From contig NC_092628.1 in the NCBI RefSeq assembly GCF_039555335.1, forward strand, positions 80,750,315-80,814,314: DNA of 64,000 bases, in the 5' to 3' direction. Origin of the DNA: Amphiura filiformis. Taxonomy: Eukaryota; Echinodermata; Ophiuroidea; Amphilepidida; Amphiuridae. Both the position numbers and the translations under genes were made by a program. Below are positions 14,701 to 24,901 of this stretch, piece after piece (positions within the stretch are counted from its first letter, which is position 1; each line of letters begins with the position of its first letter). The notes under the pieces were generated by a model. That model made no database searches and was not told where the DNA came from. It worked only from the letters and a program-made list of their open reading frames with translations.

Positions 14701-17700
14701 TGTGAAAATCGGCAAAAACAAAAAACACAAACTTCGGCAACATTTGATAAAATCTTGTTGACAATCATAAAAAATGGACCTCTGTTCATGTTTTCATAGC
14801 AAACAAGGTAAGGTTTTAATTATTATATGGGGGAAATGTGGAATTTAAAATGTCTCTTTTCATGTCACACTGTTTTCACAAAAAACATGATGACTCCATT
14901 ACTTTTCGCCCGTAAAATTCTACTATGTCAGCAGAAGTATAAAAGTCTTGATTTATTGTATAAATTACATATTAGTTAAATGCAATGAAAAAAAATTAGC
15001 AGGCTTTTACATTTTTTTCTACAATCTTGAGAAATGCAAAACAAGGCCCATGTTTTACTACTGGCCTCCATATTTATATAAACACCCATGTACAGCTCTG
15101 ATTTGTCGTCAAATTTATTCTTTAGACTCAAATCCATTGACATCAACTTAAATAAGGCACATAAGCTATATTTTAAGTACCATATATGGCACTATATCAA
15201 CTACTGGTGAGATGATTTGTGTCCTTGCTGCAATTTTATGGTAAAAATTGGGAAGTACTCAGCACTTTGGTGGCATTATGTGCCGCGGCCAAGACCCCCA
15301 TTTCACATCTCCTCAGTCGTTCTCGAGCTTATAGTTATACATTCAATGCCAAAGGGTCGCTCAAAAGCTCTGCTATTCATTCCATGTCGCTCTCCTGCTA
15401 GGTCAGGTTTAGGCTCGTTCTTTTTAAAGCTCAAGAATGTACAGACATTCCACTCTCAAGTCCCAGTCACATGCCCGGGCTCAACTTCATCTCCCAGTTC
15501 ATCTCTGCCCACAACAACCCACAATTAACAGATTCATCCAATGAAACAGTGAGAATAAAGTTTCAAGAGTGAATATTAATGAGCTACTTGTTCACGATTT
15601 CGCCCAAAATTGTTGCATAATTGGGCGCAAATCTCCCGCGGTACCGCATTGGGTAACAATTCAAAGCCATCATAATCCACCCAAGAGTGCATCATTTGGG
15701 CGTGATATCGCCAATCAGAGCCACCAGCACAGCTAGCTCTAGCTGCAGGCGTGCCTGATTCCCGGGGGCTGATTGAGAAGAACCCAGAAGAAGAAAAAAA
15801 AATTGGATCGTAATTCAAGCCCGGAATTCAAGAGGTAAGTATAGTTTCATTTTATTCTGTAGTAGTATGAAGAACAAAGATCAATAATATCAACTTAAAC
15901 CATATAAATAGGAATAAATTAGGAATAAGTTATGGATAAATTTAAACATTGTGACGTTACTGACGTACAAAAAAAATGTACATCGCAATTTTGCATGCAT
16001 GGGGGTCGTATGAGCTCAATCATTTATCATAATTACATGTTGAGTAAGCTTACAGACAAATACCCAAATACATGTATCATGGACTCTCATTCCTCTCAAC
16101 TACAGAAGCCACATTATTTTGATTCTCAAAGACAAGCAAAATGGCTAAAGAGTTGTAAAATTCGAACTTTCAGCTGATGGGTCAAATTTCTATGATTTAT
16201 TAGTGCAGTAATTTCATCTGCTTCATCAGTCTTCGATGAGTTTATGATGTTCCAACTATCGGCCATTAGACTTATCCATTTAATGAAATGATGTTCTGTC
16301 TCCAAAATATTAACCCTAACAAGGAAAATGCTTTTTTGCTATCAGAAGGCAGAGAAGGAACGAAAAAAGATGAAGAAAGATTTCACTTGGCACCCCCGGG
16401 AATTGACCCTGGGACCCCTCAGGTGCCACGCACACGATCACCGACTTCATGCTACGGGGGAGTCGCTTGCCCAGCCAGCGACTTGGTCCCATAGATGACA
16501 TAGGGTGATTGCACAATGGCATCACGTGGGATGCATGCATGCGGGTACCGTAGTTTTCCTTGTAAGATTTTGTAAGATTTATACGTGTTAGGGTTATTAA
16601 TCAAAGTGTTTTGGAAATATTGTCCTTTGATACCAAGGTGTCAAAACTAAGGAAGTTCATCAAGTTGATGCACAAGACTTTTAAGCTAACAGTGATTGAA
16701 CAAAAAATAAGCATTTGTTATGAAGACAGGCTAATTAGTTCTGAAGACCCCCATTTTGACATTTCCAGTTCTGAAGACTCCAAATTGAAACATTAATTAA
16801 TGAGTTTGTCAGTTCCTAAGACGCCCTCTTTGACTTCCCTCAGGAGTTCTTGAGGTGCCCTCAGTTAATCAGTTCCAAAGACCCCTAGTTGGTATAGGGT
16901 TTGCACTTCATAATTCATAATCTCACACCCTACCCTACATGTAAATAAATTTGAGTACCCCGGGTAAAAATCTGTCAAATATTGGCAGAAAAGTATTGCA
17001 GACAGAAATGCAAACATGTGATTACCAATGGTGCCAAAGTGAGGTATAAAAATATGCAGTACGATGCCACAAAATAGATCTGACGAGTGAATTCTTGGCC
17101 TATTTGAGACAGATCGTTCCCTACTAAACTAGACTCGCTTGCCAGTCCTATATACGCCGTACCTATGTATATTTAGGACTGGCTTACATGACCATTTTGG
17201 ATGTCAATGGAAATACACACTTAACGATTTAAGCCAGTTAGAAACTTGAAAAAAAATCTTAAAAATTTCATCAATGTATATAAAAGTGGTACCAACCTTA
17301 TTGTGCTTGCTAATTTAAGACTCGGTTGAAACAAAATTAAGGATCGAATGCATTTTAGTGTCCAAAAGGCAAAATTATCGTCAAAGTTCTGCCAAATTCT
17401 GCAATCTGCACCCTTGCGAAGGGTTCAGAATTCGAATCGGGAATAAAAATATCCGATCTTTGCGATCAAAAACACAAAATTACAACTTTAAACATTAATA
17501 TTGGCAAAAGACATTATTACCAAACAATATAGAATAGAAAATTCGACGTCAACTTGTCAAAATATTGGAGAAATGTGCTCCCTAAACTTGTGGCGAGTAG
17601 GCAAAATAATTCCCATTCAAACGTGTGGGAAACTGAAAGTGCATAAATCCCCACTATTCTGTCGGTCGAACATCCGGGCTATCTCTAGTCTCTGGCCCAA

Positions 17701-19410
17701 ACTGCATGTGGCTCACGGTTTGTTGCGAACAACAGAAACCGGCTGTGAAGGAGGCTACATAGCGATGTTGCTGGAGTGGCATTCAATTTCGGAAAAAACG
17801 ACACTCAACCATGGAATTTAATTTTAAGTTTGTCAGTATATAAACGGTAAATTAGGTTCTGGTTCTGGTTCTGGTTCTGGTTGAGTCGGCATTGCCAGAC
17901 ATGCTGTACTTCACCAACTAGGTAAGTTTCTTTCACTCTGAAGACTTAGAAACGGTTGTTTGATTCCACTGACTATTTGTAGGCACCGGAGTTTCGCGCG
18001 ATTTAAAACGGCAAAATGCGCGGCCGGTTTTTTATAAAGCGCTAAAATGCTTGCGATAATTCAAGTCAAAAAGCGCAAAATCGTTTTCCAGTATTTAAAT
18101 TCACGATTATGACGATACACACGTACCCCGGGTCTACACCTCATCAAATTTTGATTGTTAAAAAAAAATAAAAGTGCATTTTCGCCGTGATATTCCATCT
18201 CCGTTCGCTATGATAATTTTTCTCATTTCTGTGTCAGTTTTGGTCCGAAACGTGGTCAAAAACAGGTGCAAAAACATGAGCAAAGTCTGTCAATCTTGAG
18301 CAATTTTCGTTCGTACTTTCACTTCCGGGTTCCGCATTTCTTTTTTTTTAAATTAACGTTATGTTGATGCTACAAAAACTAAAACACGCGCTACCACAAA
18401 TAATACGAAAAAGTGGTTATCATTTGGATTTTGTCTTTAAAATTGCTTTTATTCATCGTAACAATAATACTAATAAAGGAAACCCAGATTATTTATGAGA
18501 AAATAAACTTAAAATATTAAAAATTGAATATTGTCAGGTTGTGATAAATAATTAAATAAACATTAACTGCACGTGCTTGGTTGTAAACAAATCAATCGGG
18601 ACTTCCCCACCATCAGGCCAGCGATCGTTCGGAAAGCATGCAAAAAGTGCACAATTTCCTGACGTTGCATTTACAAATATTGCAGAATTTACTTCAATTC
18701 TCAGCAGGTGGGTCAAAATTTTGGGGCTTTTATTATCTGGACGCAATGACGCACACTAACGGGAAGCCTGTATGTTGTAAAAAGGTTATTATTGGTGAAT
18801 TTACATTGAAAAGTAGTGTGTTTGGCAAAATTCTCAAAATTCACGATGGACCCCCAAAATCGCGATGGACCCCCAAAATCGTGATTTTTTGCGCTTTTTG
18901 CGCGATCGCGCGAAACTCCAGTGCCTAACTATTTGCGATCGAAATTTACATTACACCAATGACAAAAATCATCAACAAAAATCGAATCACGGACTTGTTT
19001 TCACTCGAACATCATCAACCGGAAGTGACGTGACACGGACCGACAGAATACTACTACTAGTACTAGACTTGCAGAATGTACCTGGGACAGAACATACATG
19101 TACGCACCAAACACAGTTTTCACTTACATTACAAACCAATTCTTTAATACTCGTTGATAGTTCACAATACTGTTAAATAGTTACTTAGTCTGATTTTAGT
19201 GTTAAATAAAGATTACTGAGTTACAGTTACTGGAACTACTGCCGTATACTATTGCCAATACAATAGTATTCTTCTTGGTAAGCTTATTAGTTATTATATA
19301 CACCTGTTGCGGACTAGATAATTTATTCTAAGAAACTTACCGCTATATACAGTAACACACTGGAAAATATTCAAGAAGACTACAAGTATCAACATCTGAA
19401 AACAATACAT
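563..19410 (-). CDS. ADAM10: ADAM10/kuzbanian-type metalloprotease, 5' part (exons 1-4; gene continues off the left edge)
   Basis: ADAM10 is a membrane zinc metalloprotease (alpha-secretase, Notch S2 sheddase). This window holds only its signal peptide and prodomain. Four minus-strand exons join in phase: 19410-19341, 10851-10698, 5878-5760 and 816-563, giving 199 codons. Every donor is GTAAGT and every acceptor is AG. Exon 1 encodes a hydrophobic leader. Exon 2 reads GSQLTQHIKYYEAINYN, which from memory of the family resembles the ADAM10 prodomain start (NKYIRHYEGLSYN). Exon 3 has HFHIRLRRDTS, compared with HFNLRMKRDTS. Exon 4 has SYCHGTITNGTLNGRIY and EPAKLYF...FHSVMYSD, compared with FCHGTVIDGRFEGFI and EPAERYI...FHSVIYHE. 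Exon 4 also keeps a prodomain cysteine in SGCGVMGDIL. The furin site, catalytic HExxH, disintegrin, transmembrane and tail exons lie outside the window. Symbol assignment rests on remembered family sequences, not a search. Confidence 0.85.
863..1000. repeat. Short foldback (MITE-like) element
   Basis: The left end reads AGCAGATTCAACCCATCATG and the right end is its near-perfect inverse (CGATGGGTTAAATCTGCT). The arms continue inward through CCAACAAATCCAGGC and GCCTGAATTTGTTTGG. A short centre holds further self-complementary bases. It lies in ADAM10 intron 3 just upstream of exon 4. Confidence 0.6.
1001..2097. other. ADAM10 intron 3 sequence, no gene seen
   Basis: AT-rich sequence holding the (AAAC)n tract. 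Short frames here (for example at 1676-1870) show no recognisable domain and no splice context. Confidence 0.6.
1148..1206. repeat. (AAAC)n microsatellite
   Basis: About 59 bp of AAAC units with a few substitutions. The small open frames across it are repeat artefacts. Confidence 0.9.
2098..2353. repeat. Interspersed repeat with GGCGTAGAT ends
   Basis: It begins AGTGGCGTAGATTTCTTTTT and ends GGGATCTACGCCTATG, so GGCGTAGAT forms a short terminal inverted repeat. A diverged second copy, split by a SINE-like insert, spans about 33545-34492. Both share GACATKGGGGG and TTGTATGGACCATCCCCC. Confidence 0.6.
2354..3908. other. ADAM10 intron 3, no gene seen
   Basis: AT-rich sequence with a (CAA)n run at 2736-2761 and a T-run near 3001. 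No domain-bearing frame or tRNA was recognised. Confidence 0.55.
3911..4770. repeat. Inverted-repeat element with poly(A)/poly(T)-containing ends (family member 1)
   Basis: The left end AAGGCCAAAAAAAAAATG runs into TTGTGTTGCCCTCC. The right end is the inverse: GGGAGGGCAACACAACAA, a T-run, then GCCTAATAA. The inside is AT-rich with a 21-A run at 4677-4699. The same ends bound elements at 60875-61221 and, more diverged, 43292-43683. Confidence 0.6.
4771..5759. other. ADAM10 intron 3, with an ACA/AAC-rich tract
   Basis: Contains an imperfect (ACAACA)n tract at about 5393-5512, which explains the Thr/Asn-rich open frame there. Nothing else was recognised. Confidence 0.55.
5760..5878 (-). CDS. 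ADAM10: ADAM10 exon 3 (prodomain)
   Basis: Acceptor TTTCCAG (ending at 5879) and donor GTAAGT (5759-5754). The 119 bases complete the split Arg codon and read RHFHIRLRRDTSILMQDF, then ALVTSQGELPYFVNNLYAG. The HFxxRxxRDTS core is characteristic of ADAM10/17-type prodomains. It ends in phase 1. Confidence 0.88.
5879..6790. other. ADAM10 intron 2, degenerate AAACATTTTAA repeats
   Basis: From about 6030 to 6230 the sequence is a run of diverged AAAACATTTTAAAA-like words. Related words recur at about 9655-9780 and 37090-37520, so they are probably one dispersed repeat family. No coding signal was seen. Confidence 0.45.
6793..6862 (+). pseudogene. tRNA-like sequence (decayed, Trp-CCA-like) or SINE head
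   Basis: GTGGTCTAATGGTTAGGGCG resembles a D-arm/box A. CTCCAGA resembles a tRNA-Trp anticodon loop, and GAGTTCGAAGCC resembles box B. The anticodon stem and acceptor stem do not pair, so this is not a working tRNA. It may be the head of a tRNA-derived SINE. Confidence 0.45.
6865..7735. repeat. Degenerate ~70-bp repeats around CATGGCAAGATAAATT
   Basis: From about 7390 the words GTCAACATGGNAAGATNAATT and TCATNCCAAGTCGACTTA recur four to five times at loose spacing, in ADAM10 intron 2. The same words lead into each unit of the array that follows. The stretch before 7390 shows nothing. Confidence 0.4.
7670..9050. repeat. Two-level tandem repeat array (AGATTGCC...ACCGCGAAA)
   Basis: A ~550-bp unit beginning near AGCATCCTCGGGATGTAGAG occurs at ~7748 and ~8302, with decayed continuation to ~9050. 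Inside it a shorter ~60-100-bp unit repeats: GATATCCAACTAGATTGCC, CCGCAGGGCTACAAAGAACC, ACAAACCGCGAAAT. The hydrophobic frames on either strand here are repeat artefacts. Confidence 0.75.
9214..9648. repeat. Foldback element with ~91-94-bp inverted arms
   Basis: 9214-9307 and 9558-9648 are inverted copies. The left arm has AAGCCCCCACCTCGGCTCAC and the right arm has GTGAGCCGAGGTGGGGGCTT. A ~250-bp unrelated spacer separates them. No transposase frame is inside, so it looks like a non-autonomous DNA element. Confidence 0.7.
9927..10179. mobile_element. MITE, family A copy 1 (253 bp, TA target site)
   Basis: Ends are TGTGATGCGATCAAGCAAAA and its inverse, flanked by TA on both sides (9925-9926 and 10180-10181). 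The interior word TTTTGGAAACTCTTTAATTG and the following CATATCTTTGAAACT are shared with the copy at 11375-11615. TA duplication suggests a Tc1/mariner-type mobiliser. Confidence 0.7.
10180..10697. other. ADAM10 intron 2, no gene seen
   Basis: Small frames on both strands lack recognisable domains. Nothing else is supported. Confidence 0.5.
10698..10851 (-). CDS. ADAM10: ADAM10 exon 2 (prodomain start)
   Basis: Acceptor CTTGCAG at 10858-10852 and donor GTAAGT at 10697-10692. The exon encodes 51 codons plus two bases: GSFTGSQLTQHIKYYEAI, then NYNIEDIAQQHHRATRS. The KYYEAINYN...HHRA pattern is the ADAM10 prodomain N-terminus. Confidence 0.87.
10852..11374. other. ADAM10 intron 1, poly(C) tract
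   Basis: A run of about 14 C lies at ~11033-11046. The rest is ordinary AT-rich intron. Confidence 0.55.
11375..11615. mobile_element. MITE, family A copy 2 (~241 bp, TA target site)
   Basis: GTGATATGATCAAGCAAAAT at the left and GATTTTGCTTGATCATGTCA at the right form diverged terminal inverted repeats flanked by TA. The interior is homologous to the 9927-10179 copy. Confidence 0.65.
11653..15092. repeat. 3.4-kb stretch bounded by ~33-bp inverted repeats, with dispersed GTAACRCTGACACC motifs
   Basis: 11653-11686 (TACATGTGGGTGTTTATATA onwards) is the inverse of 15061-15092, except for a 2-base indel. Between them the motif (C)CYGTAACRCTGACACCAA or close variants recurs about eight to ten times, for example near 11855, 12220, 12636, 12803, 14102, 14282 and 14664. 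No transposase-like protein is visible. It could be one large non-autonomous element or a composite, inside ADAM10 intron 1. Confidence 0.5.
15093..15570. other. ADAM10 intron 1, unassigned frame
   Basis: A 103-codon plus-strand frame at 15217-15528 has no domain I recognise and no clear splice context. Nothing else was seen. Confidence 0.4.
15706..15834 (+). promoter_or_regulatory. Possible plus-strand promoter and untranslated first exon
   Basis: A CCAAT-like box (GCCAATCAGAG, ~15709) in locally GC-richer sequence is followed by AGAAGAACCCAGAAGAAG and a strong donor AAGAG/GTAAGTATAG at 15834/15835. No coding start or matching downstream exon was found. Confidence 0.25.
16305..16602. repeat. 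~300-bp repeat with ATTAACCCTAACA ends and a box-B-like word
   Basis: The left end has ATTAACCCTAACAAGGAAAA and the right end has the inverse TGTTAGGGTTATTAAT. The interior includes CCGGGAATTGACCCTGGG, resembling a minus-strand tRNA box B, so it may be SINE-derived. Confidence 0.4.
16603..19340. other. ADAM10 intron 1, no gene seen
   Basis: Contains a (GGTTCT)n run at ~17855-17882 followed by a donor-like CTAG/GTAAGT at ~17922. There are also duplicated words CGATGGACCCCCAAAATCG at ~18845-18880. A 106-codon frame at 17501-17821 has no recognised domain. Confidence 0.45.
19341..19410 (-). CDS. ADAM10: ADAM10 exon 1 (signal peptide)
   Basis: On the minus strand an ATG at 19410 opens MYCFQ followed by MLILVVFLNIFQCVTVYS, a typical hydrophobic signal peptide. 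It ends with one base of a Gly codon and a consensus GTAAGT donor (plus 19340-19335). A second in-frame ATG at 19395 would give an 18-residue leader. The phase (one base carried) matches exon 2 at 10851 exactly, and that match is the main support for this distant first exon. The 5' UTR and promoter are not defined. Confidence 0.72.
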
Positions 19411-20810
19411 GTTTATATAGATCTGACGCCCTTTATCACTGTATTTGTGCTGTCAAAACTCAAAGTCAATCGTTTTTCGTTGTTGTTTGTGTGTACATTT
19501 CTATTAGTTCACAGCGTTGCAGAGCTTACAATATGCATGACAATTATAAAACATCACATCAGCAAAGCCGGCGGGTACCATCGAATTAAGTGAAAGTTGG
19601 AAATTGACATAGAAACAATGAGAGATTTCTCTACAGGTTCATACAACTTAATTTATCTTGAAAATTTTACCAAATTTGCGTACGTTAAGTGAAGTTTTGC
19701 TTGGTTGATTGTCTTGCTTTGTAAATAGTAAGCTTTTGAATGCAGATTTAGTCTCTAATTTGTCATTTAAATTTAACGTAATTATATTCTCCAAATTAGA
19801 AACACATTTTGGGAACGCCCTCGATGAATCATAAAAGGGGGCGCTATAAAAATCTTTTTGTTTGCCAGGGCAGTGTTTGTTTCCCGGCCCCCAACTTAAC
19901 ACAGAGTTGACAACCATGAGAGTTACCAAATCTTTCAAAGGCCCCCCTTTGCAATGATTTTTCATCAAATTTACCCCCCTTTTTCATGCAAATTGAGGAC
20001 AAAATTTGGCCAAAAAACAACCCCTTTTTTGTGGTTTTCAATGACCAGAATTTCAAACACTCCTTTTTAATGATTAGAATTTCAAACACCCCTTTATATC
20101 AATGACACTATTAAAAATATTGACATAAAATTTTCTCAAATACCTCTTTTATCCAAATTTCGCTACAAATAGGGCGAATTTGACAGTTTGCGCATAGATT
20201 TAATTTGGAACATGTATTAAGCCACAAAATCGGGTTTGAAAAAAATAAAGGTAATAGGCCTATATTCTGAAAAAAAAAGGATTGTAGCCCTACATTAAGG
20301 CTTTAAAAGTGTTAGAAGGAAAAGTCCGCATTAATGTTATTGGGTATTTTTGACAGGGTGCAAATTGTGATTTCTTCCTCAGGAGAAAGGTTTTCAGGCT
20401 CAAGATTTCCTCAATCACCAGACATAAAAAATAGCTTTATTCTGCACTTCAGAAGATGAAAATGGTAACATAGCATGTATTTATATAAAGCGACTCTATG
20501 TTAAATCTTCGAGCTTCCAAAAAAGGCTTTATCAGGGCAATGTGCGCGCACAAAAATAATGATGTAAATTTCACTTTAAAATGTTGCTATAGCATTCTCT
20601 TTGGTCAATTGTAGACCGCAGAATATTCTCTGAATACTAAAAGTATATCACACCTCATATCTTTGAATTTGTCTGTTCCTGGTTTGTGTAGGCTTACGTA
20701 ATGACATGTACAAGGTTTTGGTCTCAATGTCCCTCTTCCTGACTTCGGTAGGTTGGCAGGTCTGAAATATATCCATGTTCCAGACTGTATAGGCATTAAA
20801 AGGATGTGGT
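19411..20810. other. Upstream flank of ADAM10 (minus) with no gene seen
   Basis: The ADAM10 promoter and 5' UTR should lie here, but I see no decisive element. The minus-strand frame at 19648-19968 has no recognised domain. The sequence around 19795-20095 (GGGGGCGCTATAAAAATC, AATTTCAAACACYCCTTT) looks like an interspersed repeat. Confidence 0.4.
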
Positions 20811-20814
20811 AATG

Positions 20815-22232
20815 CCACCTACCTACGATAACATACAGAATCAGCATGCACTGCCGAAATTCTGCCATCTAGGCCTACCTAAGATAACATACGCAGCCAT
20901 TACTGCCACTGATTTCTGCTATCTACCTAAGATAACACACAGAACTAACACTGTCTGAATCCTGCTATCTACCTAAGATAACACGCGACACTAATACTGA
21001 CCAAATTCTGCTATCTACCTAAGATAACACAGAACCGACACTGACTGAATTCTGCTATATCTACCTAAGATAATACACAGAAGTACTGACTGAATTGTGT
21101 TATCTACCTGAGATAACACACTAACACTGACTGAATTCTGTCATCTACCTAAGATAACACACAGCACTAATACTGACCAAATTCTGCTATCTACCTAAGA
21201 TAACACACAGAACCAAATGACTGTATTCTGCTATCCCTACCTAAGATAACACACAGAACTAACACTGTCTGAATTCTGCTATCTACCTAAGATAACACAC
21301 GGAACTAACACTGTCTGAATTCTGCTATCTACCAAAGATAACACACAGCACTTATACTGACCATATTATGCTATCTACCTAAGATAACACACAGAATCAT
21401 CACTGACTGAATTCTGCTATCTACCTAAGATAACACACAGCACTAATACTGATCTACCTAAGATAACAAACAGAGCTAACACTGACTGTATTCTGCTATC
21501 TACCTACGATAACACACAGAACCAACACTGACAGAATTCTGCTATCTACCTAAGATAACACACAGAACAAACACTAACTGAATTCTGCTATCTACCTAAA
21601 ATAACACACAGAATCAACACTGACTGAATTCTGCTATCCACCTAAGATAACACACACAACCAACACTGACTGTATTCTGCTATCTACCTAACTGAGATAA
21701 CACACAGAACTAACACTGTCTGAATTCTGCTACCAAAGATAACACACAGCACTAATATACTGACCAACTTCTGCTATCTACCTAAGATAACACACAGAAT
21801 CATCACTGACTGAATTCTGCTATCTACCTAAGATAACACACAGCACTACTGACCAAATTCTGCTATCTACCTAAGATAACACATGAGAGCTAGCACTGAC
21901 TGTAAATCTGCTATACCTAAGATAACACACAGAACCAACACTCGGACAGAATTCTGCTATCTACCTAAGATAACGTTATAACACACAGAACTAACACTGT
22001 CTGAATTCTGCTATCTACCTAAGATAACACACAGAACTACGATAACACACAGAATCAACACTGACTGTATTCTGCTATCTACCTAAGATATAACACACAG
22101 AACCAATACTGACTGACACAGAACTTATGAGAACTAACACTGACTGAATTCTGTTATCTACCTAAGATAACATACAGGGATTCTGAATTCTGCTATCTAC
22201 CTAAGATAACACACAGAACATGATGCAGTCAT
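20815..22232. repeat. Minisatellite, ~47-bp unit, block 1
   Basis: Tandem units of about 44-50 bp with the core TATCTACCTAAGATAACACA, then CAGAACTAACACTGACTGAAT and TCTGC. About 30 units with many small indels. The core contains an inverted repeat TATCT/AGATA around ACCTA, so each unit can form a tiny hairpin. The first units (~20815-20900) are the most diverged. Confidence 0.92.
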
Positions 22233-23085
22233 GTCTACAGTAGAATTCATCTCGACCTTTGCAGGACTTAACCCCATTAAAAGCTATTAAACCAAGATAA
22301 CACTCATTGAAGCAGCTCAACTGATTAAATCAGATCTTCTCTGGTTGTGCACAAGTGTCTGTTTTACATGTGCGACATCGCAATGAAGCTGGTATTATAG
22401 CTTCAGTTGGGTAACCGATTATAAAGGAAACGAAAGGAAACAATTGTATGTGTACCTTTGTTCACGAAATGAGACAATGACCTGCTTTTTGTTAACCAGC
22501 ATTCTTCAAAATGAGCAACATAATGATTGTTGACTTAACACGGTTTGGAAATAATTACTTCATATTTTTGGTGTTATCTGTCGTTTACATATCCTTCCTA
22601 AAACACAAAAGTGCGACCCTCTCCAAACATCTAAATTAGCTAAAAATTTAGGACATGTTACAAAACTATATTTTCTAGAACCTATTTAGAATAGTTTAAA
22701 TGTAGCTTGTACCGTTTTTTTGTGGCATCCTTCAGAACGGAGCGGTCCGTTACCAATATAGCTCAATATTTTCGGTCAAATCTCCATTCAATTAACACGG
22801 GGAGTTGACTAGCTATGAGCTAGCTATGCTTTGCCCTCACTCATATTCTACGAAAGTGCGACCCCTTCTGAACATCTAACCTAGCTGTAATTTTAGGTCA
22901 TGTTAGAGAAATATATTTGCTAGAAGTTTGGAGAATAGTTAAAATATTGGCCGGTTATTTTTCACACAGTGATGTTAACTAGGCAATGCCCATATACCTA
23001 TAACATACACTGTTTGTAGAGGTCACGCGTCAATGGTGAGAGCACTGTGTATTGTGTATAGGAAAACGGACAGTAACTGCAGTAT
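22233..23085. other. Unique spacer inside the minisatellite, with a diverged internal duplication
   Basis: No minisatellite units occur here. Two related stretches (~22608-22725 and ~22848-22965) share AAAGTGCGACCC, CATCTAA and TTTTAGG/CATGTTA. This suggests an old ~245-bp tandem duplication or two copies of one repeat. No coding signal was seen. Confidence 0.5.
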
Positions 23086-24374
23086 GAATAACACTGACTG
23101 TATCCTGCTATTTACCTAAGATAACACACAGAATCATCACTGACTGAATTCTGCTATCTACCTAAGATAACACACAGCACTAATACTGACAAAATTCTGA
23201 TCTGCTATCTACCTAAGATAACAAACAGAGCTAACACTGACTGTATTCTGCTATCTACCTAAGATAACACACAGAACCAACACTGACAGAATTATGCTAT
23301 CTACCTAAGATAACACACAGAACAAACACTAACTGAATTCTGCTATCTACCTAAGATAACACACAGAACTAACACTGACTGAATTCTGCTATCCACCTAA
23401 GATAACATACAGAACCAACACTGACTGTATTCTGCTATCTACCTAAGATAACACACAGAACCAACACTGACTGAATTCTGCTATCTACCTAAGATATCAC
23501 AGAGAACTAACACTGACTGAATTCTGCTATCCACCTAAGATAACACACAGAACCAACACTGACTGTATTCTGCTATCTACCTAAGATAACACACAGAACC
23601 AACACTGACAGAATTCTGCTATCTACCTAAGATAACACACAGAACAAACACTAACTGAATTCTGCTATCTACCTAAGATAACACACAGAACTAACACTGA
23701 CTGAATTCTGCTATCCACCTAAGATAACACACAGAACCAACACTGACTGTATTCTGCTACCAAAGATAACACACAGCACTAATATACTGACCAAATTCTG
23801 CTATCTACCTAAGATAACACACAGAATCATCACTGACTGAATTCTGCTATCTACCTAAGATAACACACAGCACTACTGACCAAATTCTGCTATCTACCTA
23901 AGATAACACATGAGAGCTAGACTGTAAATCTGCTATCTACCTAAGATAACACACAGAACCAACACTCGGACAGAATTCTGCTATCTACCTAAGATAACAC
24001 ACAGAGCAAACACTGACTGAATTCTGCTATCTACCTAAGATAACACACATAACTAACACTGTCTTAATTCTGCTATCTACCTAAGATAACACACAGAACT
24101 AAGATAACACACAGAACCAACACTGACTGTATTCTACTATCTACCTAAGATATAACACACAGAACCAATACTGACTGACACAGAACTTATGAGAACTAAC
24201 ACTGATTGAATTCTGTTATCTACCTAAGATAACATACAGGAAGAACACTGCTATTCTGAATTCTGCTATCTACCTAAGATAACACACAGAAATAACACTG
24301 ACTGTATTTCGCTATTTACCTAAGATAACACACAGAATCATCACTGACTGAATTCTGCTATCTACCTAAGATAA
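23086..24374. repeat. Minisatellite, ~47-bp unit, block 2
   Basis: The same unit as block 1, about 28 copies. Higher-order runs repeat in the same order in both blocks. For example, the irregular units with ACACTCGGACAGAAT and ACAGAACTTATGAGAAC occur near 21935/22125 and again near 23962/24178. The blocks are therefore partly segmental copies of each other. Confidence 0.92.
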
Positions 24375-24382
24375 CACACAGA

Positions 24383-24893
24383 CAGGGGTGTAGCAAGAGC
24401 CTTAGGGGCCCATGGATAAGGAGTAGTACGGGCCCTTTTAACCAGGGCGGGATTTACCTTATGGGGGCCCTGGGCCAGGCTAAAATTTGGAGTCCCCGAA
24501 CTCACGTGCCGAGGAAGGCATGTGTACTCAAGTCAGTGGCCAAGTTTTCGTATAATATAGAGGGGGAGTAACATATTTTGTTCGTATGTTATTAGGACAT
24601 TTGCGCCCCAAAAAACGCGAAAAAATCAATTTCAGACTATTTTAGCGGCAGATCAACATGAATTTTCCTATTTGAATTCGCGCGAAGCGCGGAAAATTTT
24701 ACAATTTTGTTTGGCCAAAAACATGCTGTTATTGGGGTTAAAAGAAAGATGCATAGGGCAATTCGGGGGCCCTGGCCCAATGGTAAATTCGACCCTGCTC
24801 TCCATTATCAGCCCTTATTTAATTTTCGGTGCCCCTGAATCCTCGGGGCCCATGGACTTCGTCCACCCGGTCCCCCCGCTTGCTACGCCCCTG
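24383..24893. mobile_element. 511-bp hAT-type MITE inserted in the minisatellite
   Basis: Ends CAGGGGTGTAGCAAGAGC and GCTTGCTACGCCCCTG form a terminal inverted repeat. An exact 8-bp duplication CACACAGA flanks it (24375-24382 and 24894-24901), the hallmark of hAT transposition. There is no transposase. Minisatellite units resume directly after it. Confidence 0.85.
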
Positions 24894-24901
24894 CACACAG
24901 A

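Noticed and set aside
15217..15528. 103-codon Ser/Pro-rich frame
   Set aside because: No domain and no supporting start or splice site. It lies in ADAM10 intron 1 on the opposite strand.
19411..19422. TATATAAA on the minus strand before the ADAM10 ATG as a TATA box
   Set aside because: It is within 10 bases of the start codon, so it would lie in the 5' UTR rather than at -30.
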